Below are positions 33,473-43,099 of a stretch of DNA of 64,000 bases, piece after piece. Numbering within the stretch: position 1 is the stretch's first letter; the number at the start of each line of letters is the position of its first letter. Source of the DNA: Flavimaribacter sp039888615 (GTDB lineage Bacteria > Pseudomonadota > Alphaproteobacteria > Rhizobiales > Rhizobiaceae); assembly GCA_039888615.1 (NCBI GenBank), contig JBDQQS010000004.1; one strand, given 5' to 3'. The position numbers were made by a program, and so were the translations under genes. The notes beneath the pieces were generated by a model. The model was not told where the DNA came from and did not search any database. It worked only from the letters and a program-made list of their open reading frames with translations.

Positions 33473-35038
33473 ATGATGAGTGACACGACCACTCGACCAG
33501 CCGATGTAGAACAATTCGACGCAGAAGCGGTCAACGCCGCTTGGGCGCGCAAGCCGCTTTACGAAGCGCGCAAGAAGATCTTCCCGAAAAGGGCGCAAGG
33601 ACAGTTCCGCAATTTCAAGTGGATCGTCCTGATCGTGACGCTGGGCATCTATTACCTGACGCCCTGGCTTCGCTGGGATCGTGGACCCTTTGCGCCCGAT
33701 CAGGCCGTGCTCATCGACATCGCCAACAGACGCTTCTATTTCTTTTTCATCGAAATCTGGCCGCAGGAGTTTTTCTTCGTCGCAGGCTTGCTTGTCATGG
33801 CAGGGTTCGGATTGTTCCTCGTCACATCGGCCGTCGGTCGCGCCTGGTGCGGCTATACCTGTCCGCAAACGGTGTGGGTCGATCTCTTTCTTGTCGTGGA
33901 AAGGGCAATCGAGGGCGATCGAAACCAGCGCATCAAGCTGGACAACGCTGCTTGGACTTCTGGCAAGCTGTTCAAGCGTATTTCCAAGCATGCGATCTGG
34001 CTGTTGATAGCAGTCGCCACCGGCGGCGCCTGGATTTTCTACTTCGCCGATGCTCCCACCCTGCTGATGCAGGTCCTGACAGGCGCGGCTGCGCCCGTCG
34101 CCTACATCACCATTGCGGTGCTGACGGTGACGACCTATTTGCTCGGCGGACTCATGCGTGAGCAGGTCTGCACCTATATGTGTCCCTGGCCGCGCATTCA
34201 GGCGACGATGCTCGACGAGAAATCGCTTGTCGTCACCTACAATGACTGGCGCGGCGAACCGCGCTCGCGTCACGCCAAGAAAGCGAAGGCTGAGGGAAAG
34301 GTTGTCGGCGACTGCGTCGACTGCAACGCCTGCGTTGTCGTCTGTCCGATGGGGATCGACATACGCGATGGCCAGCAACTCGAATGCATCACCTGCGCGC
34401 TGTGTATCGACGCCTGCGACAATGTCATGGATAAGCTCGGTCGTGAGCGCGGACTGATTTCCTACGCCACGCTTTCGGATTACGAAAACAACATGGCAGT
34501 CGCCACGAATGGCGGAACGACGGATATCGATCCCCGGCAGGTCCGAAACGCCGATGGCAGTTTCAGTGACAGGGTAACGCATTTCAACTGGCGCATCATC
34601 TTCCGCTTTCGCACGTTGCTTTACCTTGGCGTATGGGCGCTGGTCGGTTTGGCGTTGCTTTATGCGCTGCTTGCGCGCGACCGGCTGGAGATCAATGTTC
34701 TCCACGATCGCAATCCGCAATTTGTCACGCTGTCTGACGGTGACATTCGAAACGGCTACACCGTCAAGCTGCTCAACATGATACCCGAGCCACGCGTCAT
34801 CTTCCTGTCGCTTGACGGCTTGCCAGGCGCGACAATGAGGATCAACGACATCGATCAGCCGGAAGGAACGTCCTTCGCGGTTCCCGTTGAACCTGATAGG
34901 TTAAGGACGCTGAAGGTATACGTCCGCCAGCCGCTCGGCGAAATCGCGGGGGGGCGCCAGTCCTTCCATTTCATCGCCGAAGACAAGGCAAGCGGAGAGT
35001 ACGATCGGTACAACGCCGTGTTCAACGCACCGGAGTAA
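33473..35038 (+). CDS. ccoG: cbb3 oxidase assembly protein CcoG (FixG/RdxA, ferredoxin-like)
   Basis: A 521-residue membrane iron-sulfur protein. Several membrane helices occupy residues 40-230; a conserved WCGYTCPQTVW lies near residue 125; and a two-cluster ferredoxin segment follows (CVDCNACVVVCPMG and CITCALCIDACD). The C-terminal third is an Ig-like periplasmic domain. It is thought to reduce Cu(II) for assembly of the oxidase copper centre. The start is ATGATG at 33473 or 33476, behind CAGGA. The next gene, ccoH, begins 5 bp downstream. Confidence 0.95.
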   Translation: MMSDTTTRPADVEQFDAEAVNAAWARKPLYEARKKIFPKRAQGQFRNFKWIVLIVTLGIYYLTPWLRWDRGPFAPDQAVLIDIANRRFYFFFIEIWPQEFFFVAGLLVMAGFGLFLVTSAVGRAWCGYTCPQTVWVDLFLVVERAIEGDRNQRIKLDNAAWTSGKLFKRISKHAIWLLIAVATGGAWIFYFADAPTLLMQVLTGAAAPVAYITIAVLTVTTYLLGGLMREQVCTYMCPWPRIQATMLDEKSLVVTYNDWRGEPRSRHAKKAKAEGKVVGDCVDCNACVVVCPMGIDIRDGQQLECITCALCIDACDNVMDKLGRERGLISYATLSDYENNMAVATNGGTTDIDPRQVRNADGSFSDRVTHFNWRIIFRFRTLLYLGVWALVGLALLYALLARDRLEINVLHDRNPQFVTLSDGDIRNGYTVKLLNMIPEPRVIFLSLDGLPGATMRINDIDQPEGTSFAVPVEPDRLRTLKVYVRQPLGEIAGGRQSFHFIAEDKASGEYDRYNAVFNAPE

Positions 35039-35043
35039 AGGCG

Positions 35044-35550
35044 ATGAGCCTGTTCAACAGTATCTTTCGTCCTGCCGAGTTTACCGGCCGGCACATGTTC
35101 GGGATCATCGTTGTTTTCTTTGCAGTGGTGATTGGCGTCAATCTGACGATGGCCTACTTCGCGAGTCACAGCTGGAGCGGCCTCATCGTTCACAACACCT
35201 ATGTCGCCAGCCAGCATTTCGACGAGGATGTCGAGGCGACAAAGGCGTTGCACAAGCGCGGTTGGGTGTCCGATCTGGACGTTGACGGCGAGACCATTGT
35301 CTACACGCTTGACGACGCGTCGGGCGCGCCGATCGAGGCCGAAGAGGTCGTGGTTCTGTTTCAGCGGCCGGCCAGCGAACTCCAGGACCGCGAGGTGCGC
35401 CTTTTGCCCCAGAGCCGCGGCCGGTTTGAATCGCAAAGCGCCATCGCGACGGGGCAATGGCTCGCCCGCATCAGCGTGAAGGATGGCGATTCAGTGCTGT
35501 ACAGCGAAACCCGACGCTTCATTGTCCGTAATCCGGGCGCAGACAAATGA
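35044..35550 (+). CDS. ccoH: cbb3 oxidase assembly protein CcoH (FixH)
   Basis: A 168-residue protein with one N-terminal membrane anchor (HMFGIIVVFFAVVIGVNLTMAY, shown here only in part by position 18-39) and a periplasmic beta-rich domain. It is needed for stability of the oxidase during assembly. It overlaps ccoI by 4 bp. Confidence 0.93.
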   Translation: MSLFNSIFRPAEFTGRHMFGIIVVFFAVVIGVNLTMAYFASHSWSGLIVHNTYVASQHFDEDVEATKALHKRGWVSDLDVDGETIVYTLDDASGAPIEAEEVVVLFQRPASELQDREVRLLPQSRGRFESQSAIATGQWLARISVKDGDSVLYSETRRFIVRNPGADK

Positions 35551-37853
35551 GCTGCTGCGCCGCCGGAAGCGAAGCCTCCGCGGAACTCGAGACGATGCGC
35601 GCGGCCGGGCATTCCGACGCCGAATTGCGCGCTGCCAGCAGGCCGGCGGGTGATGGACTTAAGCAGCTGGATCTTGCTCTGCCCGGCGTTCATTGCGGCG
35701 GGTGCATAAGGACGGTCGAAGCGGGTCTTAGCAAACTTCCTTTCGTGAACGAAGCGCGGGTCAATCTCTCCACCAGGCGCGTGCGCGTTATTTGGCGTGA
35801 AGACGGCGCGCCCTCTGGCATCGTCAATGCGCTGCAGGACCTCGGCTATGAAGCGCATATATTCGATTTCTCGGCTGACAAAAAGGACAAGACGCTCGGC
35901 GTCCTCCTGAGATCGCTGGCTGTCGCTGGATTCGCGGCCGCCAACATCATGCTGTTGTCCGTCTCGGTCTGGTCGGGCGCCGACGCTGCGACGCGCGACA
36001 TGTTCCACTGGATTTCCGCGCTGATCGCCATCCCGGCGCTGGCCTATTCAGGACAGGTTTTCTATCGCTCAGCCTTTGCAGCGTTGCGCAAGGGCAGGCT
36101 CAACATGGATGTCCCGATCACGCTCGCCGTGATCCTCGCCTTTGCGATGAGCCTTTACGAGACGATGCATTCGGGCGAACGCGTCTATTTCGACGCGTCC
36201 GTGACCCTGATGTTCTTCCTGCTGATCGGGCGCACTCTGGATCATGTGATGCGCGAGCAGGCGCGCAATGCGGTCGCCGGTCTTCGCAAGCTCGCGCCCG
36301 GCGGCGCTTCCATCTTGAATGAGGACGGCGGTCGAACCTTCATCGAGACCGAAGCAATCGAGCCTGGCATGCATGTTCTGCTCGCTGCGGGAGATCGCGT
36401 TCCGGTCGACGGCCGGGTCATTGTTGGTGAAAGCGACATGGACGCTTCGCTTGTGTCCGGGGAAAGCGCGCCGCTGCGCATTTCGCCCGGTTCCCTGATC
36501 CAGGCGGGAACGCTCAACCTCACCGGCCCGCTGACAATCAAGGCGACGGCCTCGGCTGGCGATTCCTTCCTCGCAGAGATGGTTCGCCTGATGGAGGCCG
36601 CCGAGGGCGGCAAGGCGCGTTATCGCCGTATCGCAGACCGGGCCGCAGAGCTCTATGCGCCCGCCGTCCACTTGGCGGCGCTGCTCGCCTTTGTCGGCTG
36701 GATGGTTGTCTCCCGAGACTTCGGTCACGCGCTGTATATCGCCATCGCGGTGCTGATCATCACCTGTCCCTGTGCGCTCGGCCTGGCCGTTCCCGTGGTC
36801 CAGGTGGTTGCTGCGGGACGCCTGTTCAAAAACGGGATCATGGTCAAGGATGGATCCGCCATGGAACGTATGGCCGAGGCGGATATGGCCGTTTTCGACA
36901 AGACAGGCACCCTGACAATGGGCGAGCCGGTTCTGGTCAATGCGCAGGACGTCGATCCGCATAGTCTCTCCATTGCCGCAGCCATTGGCCGGCATTCGCG
37001 GCATCCTCTGGCCCGCGCTCTGGCTGGCGCTGCGCCACAAAGCGAAAATTTGGAAGAGACGCTTACAGGGTTGCGCGAGGCGCCGGGCAAGGGCGTCGAA
37101 TGCGTGGTCGATGGCCGGACATACCGCCTCGGGCGCGCCGAATGGGCGCTGGAGGAGGGTGAGGACGAGGGCGCCGCAACGTCGACGACCCAGGCAGTTC
37201 TCGGGGTGAACGGACGGTTTCTCGCCGTGTTCCAGTTCGAGGACCGGTTGCGTCCGGCAGCGGCCGAAACCATTGCGACGCTCAAAAACCGCGGGATCGA
37301 TGTCGAGATACTATCCGGCGACAGGCTCGGCGCTGTCGAAAGGCTCGCCCGGCTGCTGGGTGTGGCGACCTTTCGCGCTGGGGTGTTGCCATCCGGCAAA
37401 CAGGATCGTATTGCAGCGCTCGCAAGTGAAGGCTGGAAGGTGCTGATGGTCGGCGACGGACTGAACGACGCTCCGGCGCTCAGTCGCGCGCATGTCTCCA
37501 TGGCTCCGGCGACCGCCGCCGATGTCGGACGCAACGCCGCCGACTTCGTGTTCCTCCATAGCAGCCTCGACGCCGTCGCGATTGCACTCGACACCTCGGT
37601 GCGCGCGGGCAATCTCATTCGGCAGAACTTCGCCCTTGCGATCCTCTACAATCTGATCGCCATCCCGACGGCGGTTCTCGGATTCGCAAGTCCGCTGGTC
37701 GCCGCGATCGCGATGTCGTCCTCTTCTATTGTCGTCATCCTGAATTCGCTGCGCCTGCGCCTTGGCTCCGATCGTCTGGTTGGCGTGCAAAAGTCTTTCG
37801 AACCTGCTGAGCGGGAGGTCGCGACGACGTCAGGCGCAGGAGCCCGAGTTTGA
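35547..37853 (+). CDS. ccoI: Copper-exporting P1B-type ATPase for cbb3 assembly, CcoI (FixI)
   Basis: A 768-residue P-type ATPase that delivers copper for CuB insertion. It has an N-terminal CC pair, one heavy-metal-associated domain with GVHCGGCIRTV (near residue 50), eight membrane helices with the transport motif TCPCALGLAVP, the phosphorylation site FDKTGTLTMGEP, and VGDGLNDAPAL near the C-terminus. All catalytic residues are present. It overlaps ccoH upstream and ccoS downstream by 4 bp each. Confidence 0.95.
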   Translation: MSCCAAGSEASAELETMRAAGHSDAELRAASRPAGDGLKQLDLALPGVHCGGCIRTVEAGLSKLPFVNEARVNLSTRRVRVIWREDGAPSGIVNALQDLGYEAHIFDFSADKKDKTLGVLLRSLAVAGFAAANIMLLSVSVWSGADAATRDMFHWISALIAIPALAYSGQVFYRSAFAALRKGRLNMDVPITLAVILAFAMSLYETMHSGERVYFDASVTLMFFLLIGRTLDHVMREQARNAVAGLRKLAPGGASILNEDGGRTFIETEAIEPGMHVLLAAGDRVPVDGRVIVGESDMDASLVSGESAPLRISPGSLIQAGTLNLTGPLTIKATASAGDSFLAEMVRLMEAAEGGKARYRRIADRAAELYAPAVHLAALLAFVGWMVVSRDFGHALYIAIAVLIITCPCALGLAVPVVQVVAAGRLFKNGIMVKDGSAMERMAEADMAVFDKTGTLTMGEPVLVNAQDVDPHSLSIAAAIGRHSRHPLARALAGAAPQSENLEETLTGLREAPGKGVECVVDGRTYRLGRAEWALEEGEDEGAATSTTQAVLGVNGRFLAVFQFEDRLRPAAAETIATLKNRGIDVEILSGDRLGAVERLARLLGVATFRAGVLPSGKQDRIAALASEGWKVLMVGDGLNDAPALSRAHVSMAPATAADVGRNAADFVFLHSSLDAVAIALDTSVRAGNLIRQNFALAILYNLIAIPTAVLGFASPLVAAIAMSSSSIVVILNSLRLRLGSDRLVGVQKSFEPAEREVATTSGAGARV

Positions 37854-38077
37854 CAGGCCTCCTGTTCCTCATCCCGATCGCCCTGTTTCTTGGCGCGCTG
37901 GGATTGATCGCGTTTCTGTGGTCGATCAAAAGCGGTCAGTACGACGACCTGGAAGGCGCCGCCTATCGTATCCTTGATGATGATGACGAGGCGCCGAAGG
38001 GCAGCGAGGGATCTGCTACCGGCACACCGTACAGGTCAGCGGATGGGCCGGATCCTGAAGACCGTCAATCACATTGA
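37850..38077 (+). CDS. ccoS: cbb3 oxidase maturation protein CcoS
   Basis: A 75-residue protein with one membrane helix (LLFLIPIALFLGALGLIAFLW, from residue 4) and the CcoS-typical WSIKSGQYDDLEGAAYRIL after it. It is needed for cofactor insertion into the oxidase. It uses a TTG start inside the end of ccoI (TTGA overlap). The last 62 bp overlap the 3' end of the convergent hydrolase gene, so the tail (after about residue 55) is in doubly coding DNA. Confidence 0.92.
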   Translation: MTGLLFLIPIALFLGALGLIAFLWSIKSGQYDDLEGAAYRILDDDDEAPKGSEGSATGTPYRSADGPDPEDRQSH

Positions 38078-38843
38078 AGTGGTGCCGGTCCGGTTCTTCA
38101 ACGCTTGCCGTGGCGGCGCCCAGACCATTCCAGATATTGGCGAGCAATGCGTTTTGACGCAGGAACTCCTGGCGTTCGCCGCCGCCAACCCAGCAAACGA
38201 GCTGCGTGCCGGTGATCGGCTCCAGCAGGGCGGGGCTTTCCGTCAGCGCTTCCCTGCGATCGATCTTCAGGGTGTCGTTCAATTCCGTATGCATGAGCGG
38301 CCTCAGATCATGCACGCCGCTGATCGAGACAACGCGTTCGATGCGTGCGACGATATCGCCGTCGAGCGGCGTGTTCTTGCAGACCATGCGCGAGACGAGG
38401 TGGCCGCCCGCGGAGTGACCGGTCAGCCGTATCGGTCCTGCAACCCGTGAGGCGGCGAAGGCGATCGCCTTTCCGATCTCGGCTGTGATGCCGGCAATGC
38501 GAATGTCCGGACACAGCGTATAACTGGGCATGGCGACGCTGTAGCCCTGTTCCAGCGCGCCCTGGGCGAGATGCGACCAGGATGCGTTGTCGAACGCCTT
38601 CCAGTAGCCGCCATGGATGAAGACGACGAGGCCACGCGATTGTCCCTTCGGGTGAAAGAGATCCAGCCGGTTGCGGTCTCCCTGCCCGTAGGCGAGGCCG
38701 TTTTCAGCCCTGCCGTCGCGCGCCAACGCGTCGCGGAATTTGCGGGCCTTGAGCGTCCAGGACGCGGGATAGTCCTGTGCGCCGGGAATGTGGGGCGCGT
38801 TGGCGTATGCGTCGTCCCAATCCGAAATCTGGTGCATCAGCAT
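38016..38843 (-). CDS. Alpha/beta hydrolase (esterase or kynurenine-formamidase-like)
   Basis: A 275-residue serine hydrolase. The oxyanion-hole motif is FIHGGYW, the nucleophile elbow GHSAGG, and the catalytic histidine is probably in DRHHFNVIDGL near residue 257. The HGGYW form and size resemble arylformamidases of the AFMID type, but no tryptophan catabolic genes are adjacent, so only a general hydrolase function is supported. It converges on ccoS with a 62-bp overlap and has a 196-bp region upstream shared with the Lrp-domain gene. Confidence 0.8.
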   Translation of the reverse strand: MLMHQISDWDDAYANAPHIPGAQDYPASWTLKARKFRDALARDGRAENGLAYGQGDRNRLDLFHPKGQSRGLVVFIHGGYWKAFDNASWSHLAQGALEQGYSVAMPSYTLCPDIRIAGITAEIGKAIAFAASRVAGPIRLTGHSAGGHLVSRMVCKNTPLDGDIVARIERVVSISGVHDLRPLMHTELNDTLKIDRREALTESPALLEPITGTQLVCWVGGGERQEFLRQNALLANIWNGLGAATASVEEPDRHHFNVIDGLQDPAHPLTCTVCR

Positions 38844-39039
38844 GGCGGCGTGCGGCTCCCGTTTCCTGTCGCAGCATTGCTATTGACGCGTCATACACAA
38901 ATCGGCGGACAAATGCACGTTTGCGGCGCGCCTGAAGCGAATACGCGTTAATCTGCATTGCGACAAAATTCCACGCGCGCGACTTGCAACGATCTGCGCC
39001 CGGTGTGATACACGGTCTATCGAATTGCGAGGGTCAGAG

Positions 39040-39276
39040 ATGAACTGTGTTTTCGTGCAACTGCAATGCCATCCGGGCAAGGCCTACGCCGTAGCCGACG
39101 CGCTATACGAGCGAGAGATCATTTCGGAGCTTTATTCCACATCCGGGGAGTTCGATCTCATGATGAAGATATACGTTCCGAAGGGCGAGGATATCGGCAA
39201 ATACATCCATGACAACGTGTTGGACATAAGCGGTATCGCCCGTTCGCTGACCACAATGACATTCACTGCATTCTAA
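39040..39276 (+). CDS. Stand-alone Lrp/AsnC ligand-binding (RAM) domain protein
   Basis: A 78-residue protein consisting only of the alpha/beta RAM domain of Lrp/AsnC regulators (MNCVFVQLQCHPGKAYAVADAL, given here by position 1-22, and GEFDLMMKIYVPKGEDIGKYIHD). It lacks the DNA-binding domain, so it cannot regulate by itself; such proteins may bind amino acids or modulate a full-length partner. GAGGG lies upstream of the ATG at 39040. It is 13 bp ahead of the flavoprotein gene and probably forms an operon with it. Confidence 0.85.
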   Translation: MNCVFVQLQCHPGKAYAVADALYEREIISELYSTSGEFDLMMKIYVPKGEDIGKYIHDNVLDISGIARSLTTMTFTAF

Positions 39277-39289
39277 GCGGAACATAACC

Positions 39290-40450
39290 ATGAACGACAG
39301 CCCGATCGTCATTGTCGGCGCAGGTCAGTGCGGTCAGAAGGCGGCTGAAACCCTGCGGCAGCAGGGGTTTGAAGGCAGGATCATACTCATCGGCGACGAG
39401 GCCCATCCGCCTTATCAGAGACCACCGCTTTCCAAAGCCTATCTCAAGGGCGAACTGGAAGCTTCGCGCCTGTTTCTCAAGGCCGACGACTACTACGAGA
39501 AGTCCGGCATCAAGCTCAAATTGTCGTCGCCGGTCGCGTCAATCGATCCGGCTGAACACACGGTGACGCTCGAAAGCGGCGAGACCATCGCCTATTCGAA
39601 GCTGCTTCTGGCCACGGGAACGAAGGCGCGCGACATAAGCCTGCCGGGGACGGATCTGGAAGGCGTCTTTACGCTCCGCAACATCAAGGATGTGGACCGG
39701 ATTTCCGGGATCCTGAACCCGGATATGCGGGTTGTCATCATCGGCGGCGGATATATCGGACTGGAGGTGGCCTCGGCATTGCGCGCACGCGGCAATCCGG
39801 TGACGGTTCTCGAAGGCGCGGACCGGATCATGCAACGCGTCGTGAGCCCGGATCTCTCCGCCTTCTTCCACGCCCTGCATACGGAAATGGGCGTTGTAAT
39901 AAAGACGCAGACACGGATCGCCGCTTTGGAGGGCGGGGATCACGTCGAGGCGGTTCGACTGGAGAATGGCGATGCTATTCCGGCGGATCTGGTTCTCGTG
40001 GCCGTCGGGGCGCTTCCCGTGACAGACCTTGCCGAGCAGGCGGGCGTTGATGTCGACAATGGCGTCACTGTCGACGGCCAATGCCGGACATCCGCCGCAG
40101 ACGTTTACGCAGCGGGCGATTGCGCGTCATTCTTTTCAAAGCGCTATGGCCGCCACATCCGGCTCGAAAGCGTTCAGAACGCCATCGATCAGGGCAAGCA
40201 CGCGGCCATGGCGATGCTGTCCGAGCAACCAGACTACGATCCCGTTCCCTGGTTCTGGTCGGATCAGTATGACGTGAAATTGCAGATCGCCGGCCTCAAT
40301 CAGGGCTATGACAGGGCGGAACTGGACGGCGGCATGGACGACCGCTCCTTCGCCGTGCGTTATTTCCTCGGCGACAAACTCCTGTGCGTTGATGCTGTGA
40401 ACATGGCGCGCGCGCACATGATGGCGCGCCGGGAACTGGCGTCCGGCTGA
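39290..40450 (+). CDS. FAD/NAD-dependent ferredoxin reductase-like oxidoreductase
   Basis: A 386-residue flavoprotein. FAD binding is shown by IVIVGAGQCGQKAAE and the late DVYAAGDCA, NAD binding by VVIIGGGYIGLEVAS. PYQRPPLSKAYL near residue 44 is typical of rhodocoxin/putidaredoxin reductases that feed electrons to [2Fe-2S] ferredoxins or Rieske oxygenases. No ferredoxin or oxygenase gene is adjacent. The neighbouring dimethylglycine dehydrogenase-like gene begins 72 bp downstream, suggesting a shared catabolic role. Confidence 0.87.
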   Translation: MNDSPIVIVGAGQCGQKAAETLRQQGFEGRIILIGDEAHPPYQRPPLSKAYLKGELEASRLFLKADDYYEKSGIKLKLSSPVASIDPAEHTVTLESGETIAYSKLLLATGTKARDISLPGTDLEGVFTLRNIKDVDRISGILNPDMRVVIIGGGYIGLEVASALRARGNPVTVLEGADRIMQRVVSPDLSAFFHALHTEMGVVIKTQTRIAALEGGDHVEAVRLENGDAIPADLVLVAVGALPVTDLAEQAGVDVDNGVTVDGQCRTSAADVYAAGDCASFFSKRYGRHIRLESVQNAIDQGKHAAMAMLSEQPDYDPVPWFWSDQYDVKLQIAGLNQGYDRAELDGGMDDRSFAVRYFLGDKLLCVDAVNMARAHMMARRELASG

Positions 40451-40522
40451 ATGCCGAAGATTTGCCGTTGATTTTCGATACTTTGTGATCTTTGCTGCGT
40501 TTGCAGCAGCGGAGAGCAAGAC

Positions 40523-42964
40523 ATGCCTGATTTGCCGGCACATGCACAGGTGGTGATCATCGGCGGCGGCGCCGTCGGCGCCAGTTGCCTCTATCATCTC
40601 GCCCTGTCCGGCGTCGTGGACGCAGTCCTGATCGAGAAGAACGAACTGACGTCCGGATCGACATGGCATGCGGCGGGCAATACGCCGAGTTTCTCCGGCA
40701 ACCTGACGATCATGAAACTGCAGAATTACGGGTCCCGCCTTTACGACCGGCTGGGCGAGGACGTCGGATATCCGATGACCAGACACCGCACCGGGTCGGT
40801 TCGCCTTGCCCAGCACAAGGAGCGCATGCAGGAATTCGAGCATGTGGCGGCCATGGCGAACGCTGCAGGCATCGACATGCGGCCGCTCACGGTTTCCGGG
40901 ATGTTCGACGATTATTACCCCTGGATGAATGGCGACGGATTGGTGGGTGGTCTGTGGGATCCGGATGACGGCGACGTCGATCCGGCGCAACTCACCCAGG
41001 CCTTCGCCAAGGGCGCTCGCGATCGCGGCGCAAAGATTGTCCGTTTTACGAAGGTCACCGGCCTCAAACAGAGAAAAGACGGCAGTTGGGACGTTGCGAC
41101 CGACAAGGGCGATATCCATGCCGCTGTCGTCGTCAACGCTGCAGGCTATCATGCCGATGAAATAGGCAGGATGGTTGGGCGCGAGATACCGATGGTCACC
41201 ATGTCCCATCAGTATCTCGTCACGGAGGCTGTGTCCGAACTCGAGGAGCTTTCGGATCATATCCCGCTTTTGCGCGATCCGGACGACAGCTACTATTTGC
41301 GTCAGGAGCGACAGGGCCTCATCCTCGGACCCTATGAATGGCGGGCGACGCCCCACTGGTTGACCGGGGGAACGCCGGAGGATTTTTCGTTTCAGCTTTT
41401 CGAGGACGATCTCGACCGGCTCGAATGGTATATCGACGCCGCCTGCAAACGCGTTCCGATGCTGGCGACCGCCGGCGTCCAGAAAGTGATCAACGGACCG
41501 ATCCCCTATGCGCCGGACGGTCTGCCTCTGTTGGGACCGGCGCCGGGTCTGTCGAATTTCTACGAGGCCTGTGTCTTCACCTTCGGAATCGCCCAGGCCG
41601 GTGGGGCGGGCAAAGCCATTGCAGAATATATCGTTGATGGCGGGCCGGAACTTGATCTCTGGTGCGTCGATCCACGCAGGTTCGGCGACTACGCCACGAA
41701 AACCTACGCCACCGTCAAGGCGATTGAGGTCTACCAGAACGAATACGCGATCAACCTGCCGCATCGTCCATGGCCTGCCGGCAGGCCGGCCTTAACCTCG
41801 CCGCTCTATGACAGGCTGGCGGCGCTTGGCGCGCAGTTCGGTTCCTTTGGAGGCTGGGAACGGCCGCTCTGGTTCGCCGGCGAAGGTGACCGGCCGGAGC
41901 CGGACATGACGTTCGGCCTACCGCATTTCCACGACGCGATCGCTCGCGAAGTCGAGACGGTGACGACCAGTGTCGGTCTGCTGGACCTGACAGGCTTCAG
42001 CCGGTTCGAGATTGCTGGCGAAAACGCCGCGGGTTGGCTGGATGGCGTAATGGCGGGAAGGCTGCCGCGAACCGGGCGGGTCACGCTCGGCTATTTCTGT
42101 TCTTCCACCGGCGCCCTGGTGTCGGAAATGATGGTTGCGCGCCTCGAAGACGATCGGTTCTGGCTTGTCGGCGGCGCCTCGGGTCACTGGCATGATCGGG
42201 ATCTGCTCAAGGCGCACATGCCGAATGACGGATCTGTAACGGTTGAGGATTTGACCCCGAGACATGTGACGCTCGCCCTTGCCGGGCCGAAGTCCCGGGC
42301 GTTGCTGCAAGCGGTCGCAAAGGAAGATATGGGCGACGCCGTTCTGCCCTGGATGGCTGTGCGTCCCGTGACCATCGGCATGGCGCGGGGATACGTCATG
42401 CGCATGTCCTATACCGGAGAACTCGGGTTCGAACTGCATCTGCCCGCTGAAGTCGCGGTCCCGGTTCACCAACGGTTGCTTGCGGCTGGAAACGAATTCG
42501 GGCTCGGTCACTTCGGCATGTACGCCCTTGACTCCATGCGTATCGAGAAGGGTTTTCGGTCCTGGAAGCAGGACCTGTCTACGGAATTCTCGCCGCTGGC
42601 GTCGGGCCTGCAACGCTTCGTTGACCTCGAAAAACCGACCTTTGTCGGGGGCGAGGCGCTTCTGAGGGAGCAGAAAATCGGGTCGCCGATCCATTTCGTG
42701 ATGATGGAGTTGGCGCCGGGCGACGGCGAGGAGGCGCCAGGCGGCGCTCCTGTCTATTCCGGTTCAACGCCCGTTGGTCTGGTGACGTCGGGCGGTTACG
42801 GTCATCGCACCGGAAAATCCCTTGCTCTTGGCTATGTCCCGCCGGAATTCACGCGTGCGGGAAGTGAACTGGAAATCGGCGTCTTCGGAGAGCGTCGTCG
42901 GGCCCTTGTGCTTGCCGAAGCCCCGTTCGATCCGGGCAATCTTCGTCCGCGTTCAAAACGCTGA
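40523..42964 (+). CDS. Dimethylglycine/sarcosine dehydrogenase-like FAD enzyme with GcvT domain (copy 1)
   Basis: An 813-residue enzyme. The N-terminal DAO-type FAD domain (VVIIGGGAVGASCLYHL) contains SGSTWHAAGN, where His49 matches the histidine that binds FAD covalently in dimethylglycine and sarcosine dehydrogenases. A FAO_M-like linker and a folate-binding aminomethyltransferase (GcvT) domain occupy about residues 430-800 (YTGELGFELHLP). Members demethylate N-methylated amines or amino acids and pass the one-carbon unit to tetrahydrofolate. GGAGAG precedes the ATG. A paralogue lies at 51713-54175. The exact substrate is open. Confidence 0.85.
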   Translation: MPDLPAHAQVVIIGGGAVGASCLYHLALSGVVDAVLIEKNELTSGSTWHAAGNTPSFSGNLTIMKLQNYGSRLYDRLGEDVGYPMTRHRTGSVRLAQHKERMQEFEHVAAMANAAGIDMRPLTVSGMFDDYYPWMNGDGLVGGLWDPDDGDVDPAQLTQAFAKGARDRGAKIVRFTKVTGLKQRKDGSWDVATDKGDIHAAVVVNAAGYHADEIGRMVGREIPMVTMSHQYLVTEAVSELEELSDHIPLLRDPDDSYYLRQERQGLILGPYEWRATPHWLTGGTPEDFSFQLFEDDLDRLEWYIDAACKRVPMLATAGVQKVINGPIPYAPDGLPLLGPAPGLSNFYEACVFTFGIAQAGGAGKAIAEYIVDGGPELDLWCVDPRRFGDYATKTYATVKAIEVYQNEYAINLPHRPWPAGRPALTSPLYDRLAALGAQFGSFGGWERPLWFAGEGDRPEPDMTFGLPHFHDAIAREVETVTTSVGLLDLTGFSRFEIAGENAAGWLDGVMAGRLPRTGRVTLGYFCSSTGALVSEMMVARLEDDRFWLVGGASGHWHDRDLLKAHMPNDGSVTVEDLTPRHVTLALAGPKSRALLQAVAKEDMGDAVLPWMAVRPVTIGMARGYVMRMSYTGELGFELHLPAEVAVPVHQRLLAAGNEFGLGHFGMYALDSMRIEKGFRSWKQDLSTEFSPLASGLQRFVDLEKPTFVGGEALLREQKIGSPIHFVMMELAPGDGEEAPGGAPVYSGSTPVGLVTSGGYGHRTGKSLALGYVPPEFTRAGSELEIGVFGERRRALVLAEAPFDPGNLRPRSKR

Positions 42965-43099
42965 AAGCCGACAAAAGTGTATCGAAATGTATCAGCCGTC
43001 AGGCCTATTACATTTTGCGAAGGGTTATTTTCGCACGTTTCCTTGTCTTGCCTCTTTGATGCGCCACCTCTCTTTTCACGTATCTGAGAGTGACGCACG

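Noticed and set aside
40136..41764. Minus-strand frame of 542 codons
   Set aside because: Antisense to the flavoprotein and dehydrogenase genes, both with clear cofactor motifs; no start signal.
40523..42964. Glycine cleavage T-protein (aminomethyltransferase)
   Set aside because: The GcvT-like part is only the C-terminal half; the N-terminal FAD domain with the covalent-FAD histidine makes it a dehydrogenase of the dimethylglycine/sarcosine type.
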